DNA from: Dysgonamonadaceae bacterium
Lineage (GTDB): Bacteria; Bacteroidota; Bacteroidia; Bacteroidales; Azobacteroidaceae
Length of the DNA stretch: 11,394 nt
Reading direction: 5' to 3'
Assembly (NCBI GenBank): GCA_031287395.1
Contig: JAITTA010000298.1
Span: forward strand, 1-11,394
Part shown: in pieces, positions 1 through 6,663 of the stretch
Layout of the letters: each line of letters begins with the position of its first letter
How positions within the stretch are numbered: position 1 is the first letter of the stretch
Position numbers and translations under genes: made by a program
Notes under the pieces: model-generated
What the model saw: only the letters and a program-made list of their open reading frames with translations
Databases searched by the model: none
Told to the model about the DNA's origin: nothing

Positions 1-50
1 ATGCGAGTTCCATACGACCATTAAAAAACAAATTATTATCGTATGAATAA
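1..50 (+). other. Probable 3' end of an upstream gene, frame unresolved
   Basis: The LanC-like gene starts at 43 with no room for a promoter, so an upstream gene very likely ends here. All three plus frames are open from the window edge and stop at 24 (TAA), 46 (TGA) and 50 (TAA). The stop at 44-46 forms the classic ATGA overlap with the start at 43; the stop at 48-50 would give an 8-base overlap. The fragment is too short to identify a product or to choose between frames. Confidence 0.35.
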
Positions 51-990
51 AGTCAAGATCGATTGTTATTTGAAACAAAATGCGGATATCTTAATCAAAT
101 ATTCAAGTTTTATTTCTAACATTGGGCTGTTTAATGGAAAAATGGGCATTGCAATATTCTTGTACCGATATGCAAACTATACAAAAGAAAAATCATACGA
201 ATTGTATGCAAATGAGCTTTTAGATGAAATAATTGATGATTTACACGCAGGCATGCCTGTCCGTATTGAAGATGGATTGTGTGGAATCAGATTGGGAATA
301 GAATATTTATTAAAGAAAAAATATATCAATATTGATTCTAATGATTTATATGTTGAATTGGATCATTTTATTGAGAATTATGAATTAGACGATATCTGTG
401 AAAGGGGAGCTTTCGCCAAAGGAATGTATTGGGTATTATTAAAAAACCAAGATCTAAATAGTCATGAATTCAGTAATATCCTCGACAAATTAATTTCCGA
501 GTTGTTAAAAGTTAACTGTGAAGGCACTTCCCTTTTCCCTAAAATGATTCAATCATTATTATTCATTGTTTGGAGTTGTTTGCAAAATGAAATACAAATT
601 GAAAAAATAAAGTCTATTTTTAATGAATTATCGATTATTATTGAGAATAAATTATTTTTTGAAGATTTTGACGGAAGCGTTTACATGATGTTTTTATTGT
701 ATAAAAAAATATCACAATTGGAGTTGTTTGAGAAAGAAAATAATAATAACTTACCAGAACATATACCTGCTTTTTCAGATGTTTTATTTGTATCAAAATA
801 TATACTAATAACTGATTTGGATATTTCCGGAACGCCTGATATGTTTGAAAACAAGTTGGTTCAAATAATCAACGATAAAGATTTAATTGATGAATTATTT
901 TATTTAACAAATATTAATAATTTGTCACTGGATCATTGTTTAACCGGTTTAGGGTGGTCCTTATTGGAATATGTTGATAAATGCGAATAG
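43..990 (+). CDS. LanC-like (lanthionine synthetase C-like) protein, probably non-catalytic
   Basis: The 315-residue product shows the repeating Gly-rich motifs of the LanC alpha/alpha toroid: GLFNGKMGIAIFLYRYA at about residues 28-44, EDGLCGIRLGIEYLL at 76-90, FDGSVYMMFLLYKKI at 209-223 and a C-terminal LTGLGWSLLEY at 300-310. LanC enzymes cyclise dehydrated Ser/Thr with Cys in peptides, using zinc held by a Cys and a Cys-His pair. No WCxG or CHG motif is visible here, and the protein is shorter than typical LanC (about 400 residues), so it may be a degenerate or scaffold member of a peptide-modification cluster. It has no signal peptide. The start at 43 overlaps a candidate upstream stop, which suggests translational coupling and membership of an operon lying to the left. 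It is much richer in A+T (AAT, ATT and TTA codons) than every other gene in the window, which fits horizontal acquisition. The family assignment is from motif pattern only. Confidence 0.6.
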   Translation: MNKVKIDCYLKQNADILIKYSSFISNIGLFNGKMGIAIFLYRYANYTKEKSYELYANELLDEIIDDLHAGMPVRIEDGLCGIRLGIEYLLKKKYINIDSNDLYVELDHFIENYELDDICERGAFAKGMYWVLLKNQDLNSHEFSNILDKLISELLKVNCEGTSLFPKMIQSLLFIVWSCLQNEIQIEKIKSIFNELSIIIENKLFFEDFDGSVYMMFLLYKKISQLELFEKENNNNLPEHIPAFSDVLFVSKYILITDLDISGTPDMFENKLVQIINDKDLIDELFYLTNINNLSLDHCLTGLGWSLLEYVDKCE

Positions 991-1061
991 TATCAAGTTA
1001 GGGCGCTACTGATTTAAATTATAAATAATTCAATTTACATGAAATGAAACCGAATCACTAA

Positions 1062-1083
1062 AAATACCGCATACATGGTATTT
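1062..1083 (+). other. Hairpin or palindrome touching the metY promoter
   Basis: Perfect 7-bp arms AAATACC and GGTATTT enclose an 8-base spacer (1069-1076). The right arm runs into the -33-like element of the predicted metY promoter. It could be the terminator of the preceding operon (AT-rich and without a long U tract, so weak) or an operator controlling metY. The sequence alone cannot decide. Confidence 0.35.
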
Positions 1084-1111
1084 CACAAACAGTCTAATCT
1101 GCTTATCTTTG
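1081..1111 (+). promoter_or_regulatory. Bacteroidetes-type promoter of metY
   Basis: TATCTTTG at 1104-1111, followed by CA, is a full match to the Bacteroidetes -7 consensus TAnnTTTG(CA). A -33-like TTTC lies at 1081-1084, 19 bases upstream, which is the usual spacing. This predicts transcription starting near 1118 and a leader of about 40 bases before the metY start. Confidence 0.65.
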
Positions 1112-1160
1112 CATTGTTGATTATCGTACCGATATCATCAAAAAATAATTAACGCATAAA

Positions 1161-2465
1161 ATGATAGTTATGAATAATTTGAAGTTTGAAACATTACAAG
1201 TGCATGCCGGACAGGAAGTGGATAAGACAACCCATGCGAGGGCTTTGCCTATTTACCAGACATCATCCTATGTTTTTGAGGATGCAAAAGACGGAGCCGA
1301 TTTATTTGGCTTACGCAAATTCGGTAATATCTACACCCGCCTGCAAAATCCGACAACAGATGTTTTTGAGAAACGGGTAGCGGCCTTGGAGGGTGGTGTA
1401 ACCGGACTTGCAACTTCGTCGGGACAGTCGGCGCAATTTCTTGCTCTGAACAATATATTGCAAGTCGGAGATAATTTTGTGACCACTTCGCACTTGTACG
1501 GGGGAACTTACAACCAATTCAAATCGCAGTTCAAACGGTTGGGTATCGAAGCGCGTTTTACACCTGACGATGAACCGGACTCTTTCGAAAAATTCATCGA
1601 CAAAAATACCAAAGCGATCTATCTGGAAACCCTTGGAAACCCGGAATTGAACATTCCCGATTTCGATGCTATTGCAACTGTTGCTCAGGCGCACGATATC
1701 CCCTTGATCGTGGATAATACTTTTGGCGCAGGCGGTTACCTGTTTCGTCCGATAGAACACGGTGCTTCCGTCGTCGTGGAATCGGCAACCAAATGGATTG
1801 GCGGCCACGGCACTTCGCTTGGAGGCGTGATCGTCGATAGCGGTAAATTCAACTGGGGAAACGGGAAATTTCCCACTTTCACCGAACCTTCGGATAGTTA
1901 TCATGGTCTGGTTTTCTGGGATGTTTTCGGTACCGATGGTCCTTTCGGCAATATCGCTTTCAACATCCGCGCTCGTGTGGAAGGATTACGCGATTGGGGA
2001 AATACCATCAGTCCGTTTAACTCTTTCCTGTTGGTACAAGGGCTTGAAACGCTATCGCTCCGGGTAGAACGCCACGTAGAAAATACGCAGGCTTTGGCGG
2101 AATGGCTCGAACAGCATCCGAAGGTGGAATATGTCAACTATCCCGGACTGAAAAGCAATAAATATTATCGTTTAGCTAAAAAATATTTCCCGAAAGGCCC
2201 CGGCGCTGTTTTGACTTTCCGTCTGAAAGGCGAAGCTGCCAATGCCGATCAATTAATAAATAATGTGAAACTGCTCAGCCACCTTGCTAATGTAGGCGAT
2301 GCCAAATCGCTGATTATCCATCCGGCGGCAACAACACACGAACAACTTTCGCCGGAAGACCAAAAAGCGTCAGGCGTTGAACCGGGTTTGTTGCGTATTT
2401 CGGTAGGTATCGAACATATTGATGACATCAAAGCGGATATTCAACAGGCTTTGGAAAAAATATAA
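1161..2465 (+). CDS. metY: O-acetylhomoserine sulfhydrylase (aminocarboxypropyltransferase)
   Basis: This PLP enzyme of the Cys/Met metabolism family makes L-homocysteine from O-acetyl-L-homoserine and sulfide in the cytoplasm, the direct sulfhydrylation route to methionine. Its 434 residues match the MetY length and exceed MetB/MetC-type enzymes (about 380-400). Visible landmarks are FETLQVHAGQ at 9-18, the cofactor-contacting NIYTRLQNPT at 56-65 (Y58, R60), TSSGQSA at 85-91, Y113, the PLP-ring aspartate D185 in VDNTFGA, and the Schiff-base lysine K211 in ESATKWIGGHG. The long segment at about 243-275 (DSYHGLVFWDVFG) is typical of MetY. Two in-frame ATGs exist, at 1161 and 1170. The second gives the more usual family N terminus (MNNLKFETLQ), while the first has the A-rich upstream context favoured in this phylum. 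The gene is monocistronic, with its own promoter and following hairpins. A methionine gamma-lyase activity is less likely given length and motifs. Confidence 0.93.
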   Translation: MIVMNNLKFETLQVHAGQEVDKTTHARALPIYQTSSYVFEDAKDGADLFGLRKFGNIYTRLQNPTTDVFEKRVAALEGGVTGLATSSGQSAQFLALNNILQVGDNFVTTSHLYGGTYNQFKSQFKRLGIEARFTPDDEPDSFEKFIDKNTKAIYLETLGNPELNIPDFDAIATVAQAHDIPLIVDNTFGAGGYLFRPIEHGASVVVESATKWIGGHGTSLGGVIVDSGKFNWGNGKFPTFTEPSDSYHGLVFWDVFGTDGPFGNIAFNIRARVEGLRDWGNTISPFNSFLLVQGLETLSLRVERHVENTQALAEWLEQHPKVEYVNYPGLKSNKYYRLAKKYFPKGPGAVLTFRLKGEAANADQLINNVKLLSHLANVGDAKSLIIHPAATTHEQLSPEDQKASGVEPGLLRISVGIEHIDDIKADIQQALEKI

Positions 2466-2480
2466 ATGAATTCAATACCC

Positions 2481-2496
2481 GCTTCGTTTGCGAAGC
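2481..2496 (+). terminator. Short hairpin after metY, possible intrinsic terminator
   Basis: GCTTCG and CGAAGC form a perfect 6-bp stem around a TTTG loop, 15 bases after the metY stop, followed by a short T-rich stretch (ATCATTTTAT). The tail is weak, so termination may be partial and completed by the long hairpin downstream. Confidence 0.5.
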
Positions 2497-2552
2497 ATCA
2501 TTTTATAACCTGTAAGCGTATGTTTTTGTGTCCTGTCGTGTCCACTGTATAA

Positions 2553-2598
2553 AAAGACAAAAGTCTGTTAGTCAGTAGATTAATAGACTTTTGTCTTT
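2553..2598 (+). repeat. Exceptionally long hairpin (21-bp stem, 4-base loop)
   Basis: Positions 2553-2573 pair with 2578-2598 around an AGTA loop. There are 19 Watson-Crick pairs plus two G-U pairs (2567/2584 and 2571/2580). The outer 14 bp (arms AAAGACAAAAGTCT and AGACTTTTGTCTTT) are a perfect inverted repeat. On the opposite strand the two G-U pairs become C-A mismatches, so the fold is complete only in plus-strand RNA, the metY strand. The 3' flank is U-rich but interrupted (TTTGTC repeated). On the minus strand the stem is followed directly by TTATAC. It may be a terminator, a 3'-UTR stabilising stem, or one copy of a dispersed palindromic repeat. Confidence 0.8.
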
Positions 2599-2747
2599 GT
2601 TTGTCATTTGTTGTCTTTCGACCTTTTTGCCTTTCGGTGGGCGTTGACGGATTTTACTTGTCCTATCTAACCCGTATGCTGTCAGCAATTTAACTTTCAA
2701 GATTATATTCTACTCACTCGTTGCACACTCCGTTTTTGGAGCATATT
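2599..2747. other. Intergenic stretch without a recognisable gene
   Basis: A T-rich tract with repeated TTTGTC/TTGTC words (to about 2630) is followed by ordinary AT-rich sequence. A weak 4-bp hairpin (CTCC/GGAG, 2728-2741) is the only structure I see. No coding frame has a start codon and convincing protein character. Confidence 0.5.
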
Positions 2748-2951
2748 TTAAGAGAACTTTATCTCTTTAAGTGTAAGCCCCCGATCAAGTACATCTTTTT
2801 TCCTGTACAATAAAGTCAGACCTTTGTGTTCTACAGGAGGAAGAACCACATAGAAATCCTTTCGGATAATAGCTATTTTGTTGTCTGTCTTCAGCCGGGA
2901 GATTTTCCTGCGGATAGCTTGTTCGGAAGAATCAAATTTAAAATCGACCAA
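2748..2951 (-). pseudogene. Remnant of an AbiEi-type (type IV toxin-antitoxin) antitoxin, N-terminal winged-helix region
   Basis: The minus-strand frame encodes 67 residues, about 45 of which resemble the DNA-binding N-terminal part of AbiEi antitoxins: SSEQAIRRKISRLKTDNK (helix pair), then IAIIRKDFYVVLPPVEHKGL (wing; compare the family's R-K-x-F-Y-V-V-x-P-P pattern). After that the expected antitoxin body is absent, and the frame ends with an unrelated lysine-rich tail. The only start is a TTG at 2951; the same frame is open upstream to a stop at 3027-3029 but lacks an ATG and does not look homologous. No AbiEii nucleotidyltransferase toxin is present on either side. I read this as a fragment truncated at both ends. 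A small intact DNA-binding protein is possible but less likely. The family match is by recognition, not by search. Confidence 0.45.
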
Positions 2952-3031
2952 ATCATCATCAGGAGGGAATATAGTAGATAAGAATATGTATAATTTTTTC
3001 GGTGATCTATGTTTACAGTACAGGGTTCAAC

Positions 3032-3068
3032 AAAAAAACGAGAGCGTTGCTAATGAACGCCCTCGTTT
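3032..3068 (-). terminator. Intrinsic terminator of the tRNA-fMet gene
   Basis: On the minus strand, AACGAGGGCGTT and AACGCTCTCGTT form a 12-bp stem with one G-U pair (13 bp with the next A-T) around a 7-base loop, followed by a run of seven T residues overlapping the stem end. It begins 6 bases after the tRNA 3' end. Confidence 0.88.
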
Positions 3069-3073
3069 CTTTG

Positions 3074-3146
<73 letters not shown>

Positions 3147-3157
3147 ATATGAAGGTG

Positions 3158-3187
3158 CAAAGGTACGACATATTTTTGAAAAACAAA
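3158..3187 (-). promoter_or_regulatory. Promoter of tRNA-fMet
   Basis: On the minus strand TTTG (3187-3184) lies 18 bases before TACCTTTG (3165-3158), followed by CA. Both elements match the Bacteroidetes -33/-7 consensus exactly. The start of transcription would fall about 5-6 bases ahead of the mature tRNA 5' end at 3146. Confidence 0.8.
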
Positions 3188-3217
3188 ATTTTTTGATTTT
3201 TTTTTCAAAAAATATAG

Positions 3218-3246
3218 TTGAAATAAACATTTTTATTGTATTTTCG
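3218..3246 (+). promoter_or_regulatory. Putative tetR promoter
   Basis: TTG at 3218-3220 is followed after 18 bases by TATTTTCG (3239-3246), then CAC. This is one base off the TAnnTTTG consensus and correctly spaced. It faces away from the tRNA promoter, so the two units diverge from the AT-rich stretch at 3166-3238. Confidence 0.5.
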
Positions 3247-3268
3247 CACACTAATTCGATTAATGTGC
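3246..3268 (+). promoter_or_regulatory. 23-bp palindrome, candidate TetR operator
   Basis: Arms GCACACTAAT (3246-3255) and ATTAATGTGC (3259-3268) are inverted repeats with a single mismatch (third from the centre side of the GCACA block) around a 3-base centre TCG. The site begins on the last base of the predicted -7 element and ends 16 bases before the tetR start. That is where a dimeric TetR repressor controlling its own promoter would bind. The length fits TetR-family operators (often 15-24 bp). Assignment to this TetR is inference from position. Confidence 0.55.
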
Positions 3269-3284
3269 AGTCTCAATCAGTATC

Positions 3285-3869
3285 ATGTCTAAAACCAGAG
3301 AAAAGTTGATAGAAGTAGCCAGACAACTGTTCGCCAGAGCCGGAGTTGAAAATACGACCATGAATGATATTGCTGTTTTTTCCAAAAAAGGGCGGCGTAC
3401 TTTGTACACCTATTTCAAAAGTAAAAAAGAGATCTATCATGCTGTTATTGAGTCGGAACTGACACCGCTCTACAAGTCGTTGCAAGCGGTGGCCACCAGT
3501 AATTTGCCTGAAGATGAAAAGTTGCTGGAGTTTATTTATGTCCGTTTGGATGCTATCAAAGAGGTGGTAACCCGTAATGGAACTTTGAGAGCGAATTTCT
3601 TCAGAGACATCTGGCGGGTAGAAACTGTCCGGAAAGATTTTGATGTACGGGAAATAGAGATTATCAAAAATATTTTGGACAACGGAGTCCGGAAAGGTAT
3701 TTTTGAAATTCGCGATACCGATATAACTGCAGAGATTCTGCACTATGCCTGCAAAGGTCTGGAAGTTCCCTATATCCGGGGAACCCTGATTGGATTTGCC
3801 CATGGAAAAGACGGAAGTCTGAATGCCGTAGTCGAATTGCTTTCCAAAGGATTGAAAAAGAGACCCTAA
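3285..3869 (+). CDS. TetR/AcrR-family transcriptional regulator
   Basis: The 194-residue protein is of normal TetR length. Residues 1-50 form the DNA-binding domain: SKTREKLIEVARQLFARAGVE is helix 1, and TTMNDIAVFSKKGRRTLYTYFKSKKEIY is the helix-turn-helix ending in the family hallmark Y-x-Y-F-x-S-K. The C-terminal all-helical part should bind a small ligand and dimerise; its ligand cannot be read from the sequence. It precedes fabG in the same direction, with a 95-base gap lacking an obvious new promoter, so regulator and reductase probably share a transcript. FabG as first target suggests a link to fatty-acid or acyl-chain metabolism, which is inference. A palindrome just upstream is a plausible autoregulatory site. 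Confidence 0.88.
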   Translation: MSKTREKLIEVARQLFARAGVENTTMNDIAVFSKKGRRTLYTYFKSKKEIYHAVIESELTPLYKSLQAVATSNLPEDEKLLEFIYVRLDAIKEVVTRNGTLRANFFRDIWRVETVRKDFDVREIEIIKNILDNGVRKGIFEIRDTDITAEILHYACKGLEVPYIRGTLIGFAHGKDGSLNAVVELLSKGLKKRP

Positions 3870-3964
3870 AGGGAATGAAAAAATAAAAAAATGAAGAAAA
3901 TGAAAGGAATAAGGGAATGAAAATTTCTTTCATGGGTGAAAAAGTAATATAAAATTAAAAAAGT
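3869..3964 (+). other. tetR-fabG intergenic spacer, purine-rich with a direct repeat
   Basis: The spacer is almost all A and G. It holds a 13-base direct repeat AAGGGAATGAAAA (3869-3881 and 3911-3923) and a small hairpin ATGAAA/TTTCAT (3917-3933). No TAnnTTTG promoter or U-tailed terminator is visible, which supports read-through from tetR to fabG. Confidence 0.5.
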
Positions 3965-4711
3965 ATGAAACTATTAGAAGGAAAAGTTGCGTTGGTTACC
4001 GGCGCTGCACGGGGAATCGGCAAGGCAATTGCCATTCGTTTTGCACAAGAAGGTTGTGCTATCGCTTTTACGGATTTGAATATCGATGACAATGCCAAAG
4101 CTACGGAAACAGAGATTGCTTCGTATGGCGTTAAAGTGAAAGCTTATGCATCCAACGCAGCGGATTACGAGGATACTCATAAAGTCGTGGATGAGATTGT
4201 GAAAGATTTTGGAAAAGTGGATGTGTTAGTCAATAATGCAGGAATTACCCGCGACGGATTGATGATGCGTATGACCGAACAACAATGGGATATGGTGATT
4301 AACGTCAACCTGAAATCGGCATTCAATTTTATCCATGCATTGACTCCCGTGATGATGAAACAAAAATCGGGCAGTATCATCAATATGAGCTCTGTTGTCG
4401 GTATTTCCGGAAATGCAGGTCAAACCAATTACTCTGCTTCTAAAGCCGGAATGATTGGTCTTGCCAAATCCATTGCGAAGGAAGTCGGTTCCCGTGGAAT
4501 CCGGGCCAATGCCATTGCTCCGGGATTCATTATTACGGAGATGACGGCCCAACTTTCGGAAGAAGTGAGAAAACAATGGGCCGACCAGATTCCGTTGAAA
4601 CGTGGAGGTACTCCTGAAGATGTCGCTAATGTCGCTTTGTTCCTGGCGTCCGACCTTTCTTCGTATGTTTCGGGCCAGGTAATCCCTGTTTGCGGAGGTA
4701 TGAACATGTAA
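3965..4711 (+). CDS. fabG: 3-oxoacyl-[acyl-carrier-protein] reductase, SDR family
   Basis: FabG reduces 3-oxoacyl-ACP to (R)-3-hydroxyacyl-ACP with NADPH in the fatty-acid elongation cycle, in the cytoplasm. The 248-residue protein has the complete classical short-chain dehydrogenase set: cofactor motif TGAARGIG at 12-19, NNAG at 90-93, N115 in the NVNLKS motif, and catalytic S143, Y156 and K160 (YSASK), followed by the IAPGFI segment at 184-190 and the C-terminal GGMNM. The spacing and the IRANAIAPGFIITEMT run are FabG-like. Because many SDRs share these motifs, a different 3-oxoacyl or sugar substrate cannot be excluded. The gene starts the compact run of enzymes and ends 3 bases before the pseudouridine synthase. 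Confidence 0.9.
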   Translation: MKLLEGKVALVTGAARGIGKAIAIRFAQEGCAIAFTDLNIDDNAKATETEIASYGVKVKAYASNAADYEDTHKVVDEIVKDFGKVDVLVNNAGITRDGLMMRMTEQQWDMVINVNLKSAFNFIHALTPVMMKQKSGSIINMSSVVGISGNAGQTNYSASKAGMIGLAKSIAKEVGSRGIRANAIAPGFIITEMTAQLSEEVRKQWADQIPLKRGGTPEDVANVALFLASDLSSYVSGQVIPVCGGMNM

Positions 4712-4714
4712 AAT

Positions 4715-5392
4715 ATGCAGGTCATTTACGAAGATAACCATATTATTGCCGTCAGTAAAACCTGTTCCGAAATTGTACAGGGTGACAAGACCGGCGACCG
4801 GCCGCTTTCCGAAATTGTAAAGCAATGGCTGAAGGAAAAGTACAATAAGCCCGGAAATGTGTTTGTCGGAGTAACTCACAGATTGGACCGGCCCGTCTCC
4901 GGGTTGGTTCTTTTTGCAAAAACAAGTAAAGCATTGGGTCGGCTCAATGAAATGTTCCGGACAGGGGAAATAAAAAAGACGTATTGGGCAATAGTTAAAA
5001 AACAACCTCCGGCAGAAGAAGGTGAGTTGGTACATTATCTTATGCGCAATGAGAAACAGAATAAATCGTACGCTTACGACACTGAAAAACCGGATTCAAA
5101 AAAAGCAATTCTGGCCTATCGGGTAGTGGATCGTTCGGATCATTATTTTTTACTCGAGATAGATCTGAAAACAGGACGTCATCATCAGATACGTTGCCAG
5201 TTGGCAAAGATGGGTTGTCCTGTCAGGGGAGACCTGAAGTACGGTTACGACCGTTCCAATAAAGATGGAGGAATCAGTCTGCATGCGCGCAAGGTCAGTT
5301 TTATACATCCTGTTTCGAAAGAGTCTGTTGAAATAATAGCTCCGGTTCCGGACGAAACGCTTTGGAAAACATTTGAAAGAGAGATTGGATAA
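4715..5392 (+). CDS. RluA-family RNA pseudouridine synthase
   Basis: The product isomerises uridine to pseudouridine in rRNA or tRNA. The catalytic motif HRLDRPVSG is at residues 55-63 with the essential aspartate D58. The second family motif TGRHHQIRCQL is at 153-163, followed by GDLKYG at 172-177 and the LHARKVSFIHP strand at 189-199. At 225 residues it is a single catalytic domain with no N-terminal S4 domain, unlike RluC and RluD. The HRLDRPxSG form resembles TruC-type members more than the HRLDKxTSG of RluD, but the target base cannot be assigned. The start is 3 bases after the fabG stop, and the stop overlaps the transporter start by one base (TAATG), so translation is probably coupled on both sides. 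Confidence 0.9.
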   Translation: MQVIYEDNHIIAVSKTCSEIVQGDKTGDRPLSEIVKQWLKEKYNKPGNVFVGVTHRLDRPVSGLVLFAKTSKALGRLNEMFRTGEIKKTYWAIVKKQPPAEEGELVHYLMRNEKQNKSYAYDTEKPDSKKAILAYRVVDRSDHYFLLEIDLKTGRHHQIRCQLAKMGCPVRGDLKYGYDRSNKDGGISLHARKVSFIHPVSKESVEIIAPVPDETLWKTFEREIG

Positions 5393-6651
5393 TGAAGTTT
5401 TTTCGTTTTATAAGGAAGCTTTTTGATAAAAGAGGGGATAAACCTTCTCTGGACTTTTTCAGATACCTCGGACCGGGCTTGTTGGTGACGGTAGGTTTCA
5501 TAGATCCGGGTAATTGGGCTTCCAATATCGCTGCGGGGAGTGAATTCGGATATAGCCTGTTGTGGATGGTAACCCTTTCAACTATCATGTTGATTATATT
5601 ACAACACAATGTAGCCCACCTGGGGATTGTTACCGGTAAATGCTTGTCGGAAGCGGTTACGGAAAAACTTCCTAAAAAATTAGGTCGTGGTATCCTGAGT
5701 ACGGCTATGTTAGCCTCGGTATCAACTTCTTTGGCCGAAATTTTAGGTGCGGCAATTGCTTTGCAGATGCTTTTCAATATCCCGGTCGGATTAGGAGCCG
5801 TATTATCCACGATTCTTATCCTCTTTATGATTTATACCAATTCCTATCGGAAAATCGAACGCTGGATCATTGGTTTTGTTTCTATCATCGGATTCTCTTT
5901 TTTATATGAATTGACGATTGCTCCGATAGAGTGGGGAACGGCTGCGAAAGCCTGGGTTACCCCCTCCATGCCGGAAGGATCCATTTTGATTATTATGAGT
6001 GTTTTAGGCGCTGTTGTAATGCCTCATAACCTGTTTCTTCATTCGGAAATTATTCAAAGCCGGCAGTGGAACCTCCAGGATGATTCCGTGATTAAAAAAC
6101 AGTTGAAATTTGAGTTTGCCGATACGATTTTCTCCATGATTGTCGGTTGGGCTATCAATAGCGCGATGATATTGCTTGCCGCTTCTACCTTTTTTTCTAA
6201 TTCCATGCATGTGGAAGAATTGCAACAGGCCCAGAGTATGCTTACCCCGCTCCTGGGAAAAGGAGCCGGAATGGTTTTTGCCATTGCATTGTTATTTGCA
6301 GGGGTAGCATCCAGTATTACTTCGGGAATGGCTGGTGGAACTATCTTTGCGGGAATTTATGGGGAACCTTACGATATAAAAGACAAACATTCCCAATGGG
6401 GAGTCGGTATTTCTGTGATTGCCGCTTTAATTATCATCATGTTTATTAAAGATCCGTTTCAGGGGCTTATATACTCCCAAATGATTCTGAGTGTTCAATT
6501 GCCGGTTACTATTTTTACACAGATTTACCTGACGTCGAATAAAAAATTAATGGGTAAATATGTCAATAGCATGCGTTTAAATGTGCTTTTATTGATCATT
6601 GGCGGAATCGTAACCTATTTAAATGTTCGATTATTGATGAGTTTTCTGTAA
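5392..6651 (+). CDS. Nramp-family divalent metal ion transporter
   Basis: This inner-membrane proton-coupled importer of Mn(II), and probably Fe(II), has 419 residues, the usual Nramp length, and many hydrophobic stretches compatible with 11 or so membrane helices. The two unwound-helix metal-binding motifs are intact: DPGN at 38-41 in helix 1, and AVVMPHN at 207-213 in helix 6 with M210 and H212. The adjacent FLHSEIIQSR segment is also conserved. The A-x-x-M-P-H arrangement with the metal-selective methionine is that of transition-metal transporters rather than of Mg or Al relatives. The N terminus is positively charged, as expected for a cytoplasmic end. The gene overlaps the stop of the pseudouridine synthase by one base. 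I see no Fur, MntR or yybP-ykoY element, so any metal control would have to come from the operon promoter. Confidence 0.92.
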   Translation: MKFFRFIRKLFDKRGDKPSLDFFRYLGPGLLVTVGFIDPGNWASNIAAGSEFGYSLLWMVTLSTIMLIILQHNVAHLGIVTGKCLSEAVTEKLPKKLGRGILSTAMLASVSTSLAEILGAAIALQMLFNIPVGLGAVLSTILILFMIYTNSYRKIERWIIGFVSIIGFSFLYELTIAPIEWGTAAKAWVTPSMPEGSILIIMSVLGAVVMPHNLFLHSEIIQSRQWNLQDDSVIKKQLKFEFADTIFSMIVGWAINSAMILLAASTFFSNSMHVEELQQAQSMLTPLLGKGAGMVFAIALLFAGVASSITSGMAGGTIFAGIYGEPYDIKDKHSQWGVGISVIAALIIIMFIKDPFQGLIYSQMILSVQLPVTIFTQIYLTSNKKLMGKYVNSMRLNVLLLIIGGIVTYLNVRLLMSFL

Positions 6652-6656
6652 ATTTG
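6649..6656 (+). promoter_or_regulatory. Possible internal -7 element before the DUF5063 gene
   Basis: TAAATTTG followed by CATC starts on the transporter's stop codon and matches the -7 consensus fully, but no good -33 element lies 18-20 bases upstream (only TTCG near 6626-6629). Transcription would begin almost at the ATG at 6664. It is a weak candidate for an internal promoter. Confidence 0.25.
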
Positions 6657-6663
6657 CATCAAA

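Noticed and set aside
1311..1904. Long open frame on the minus strand across metY
   Set aside because: It is antisense to a gene with complete active-site motifs, and its composition is that of a complementary-strand shadow. The same holds for the minus-strand frames at 4226-5035, 5301-5810, 8040-8594 and 10493-10870.
2501..2653. Minus-strand frame of about 50 codons crossing the long hairpin
   Set aside because: It has no start codon, and much of it translates a palindrome and T-rich repeats. There is no recognisable protein character.
3166..3215. Long A/T-rich imperfect inverted repeat between the tRNA and tetR
   Set aside because: It consists mainly of homopolymer A and T runs with a bulge and no G-C pairs in the core. 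It is better read as AT-rich promoter DNA of two divergent units.
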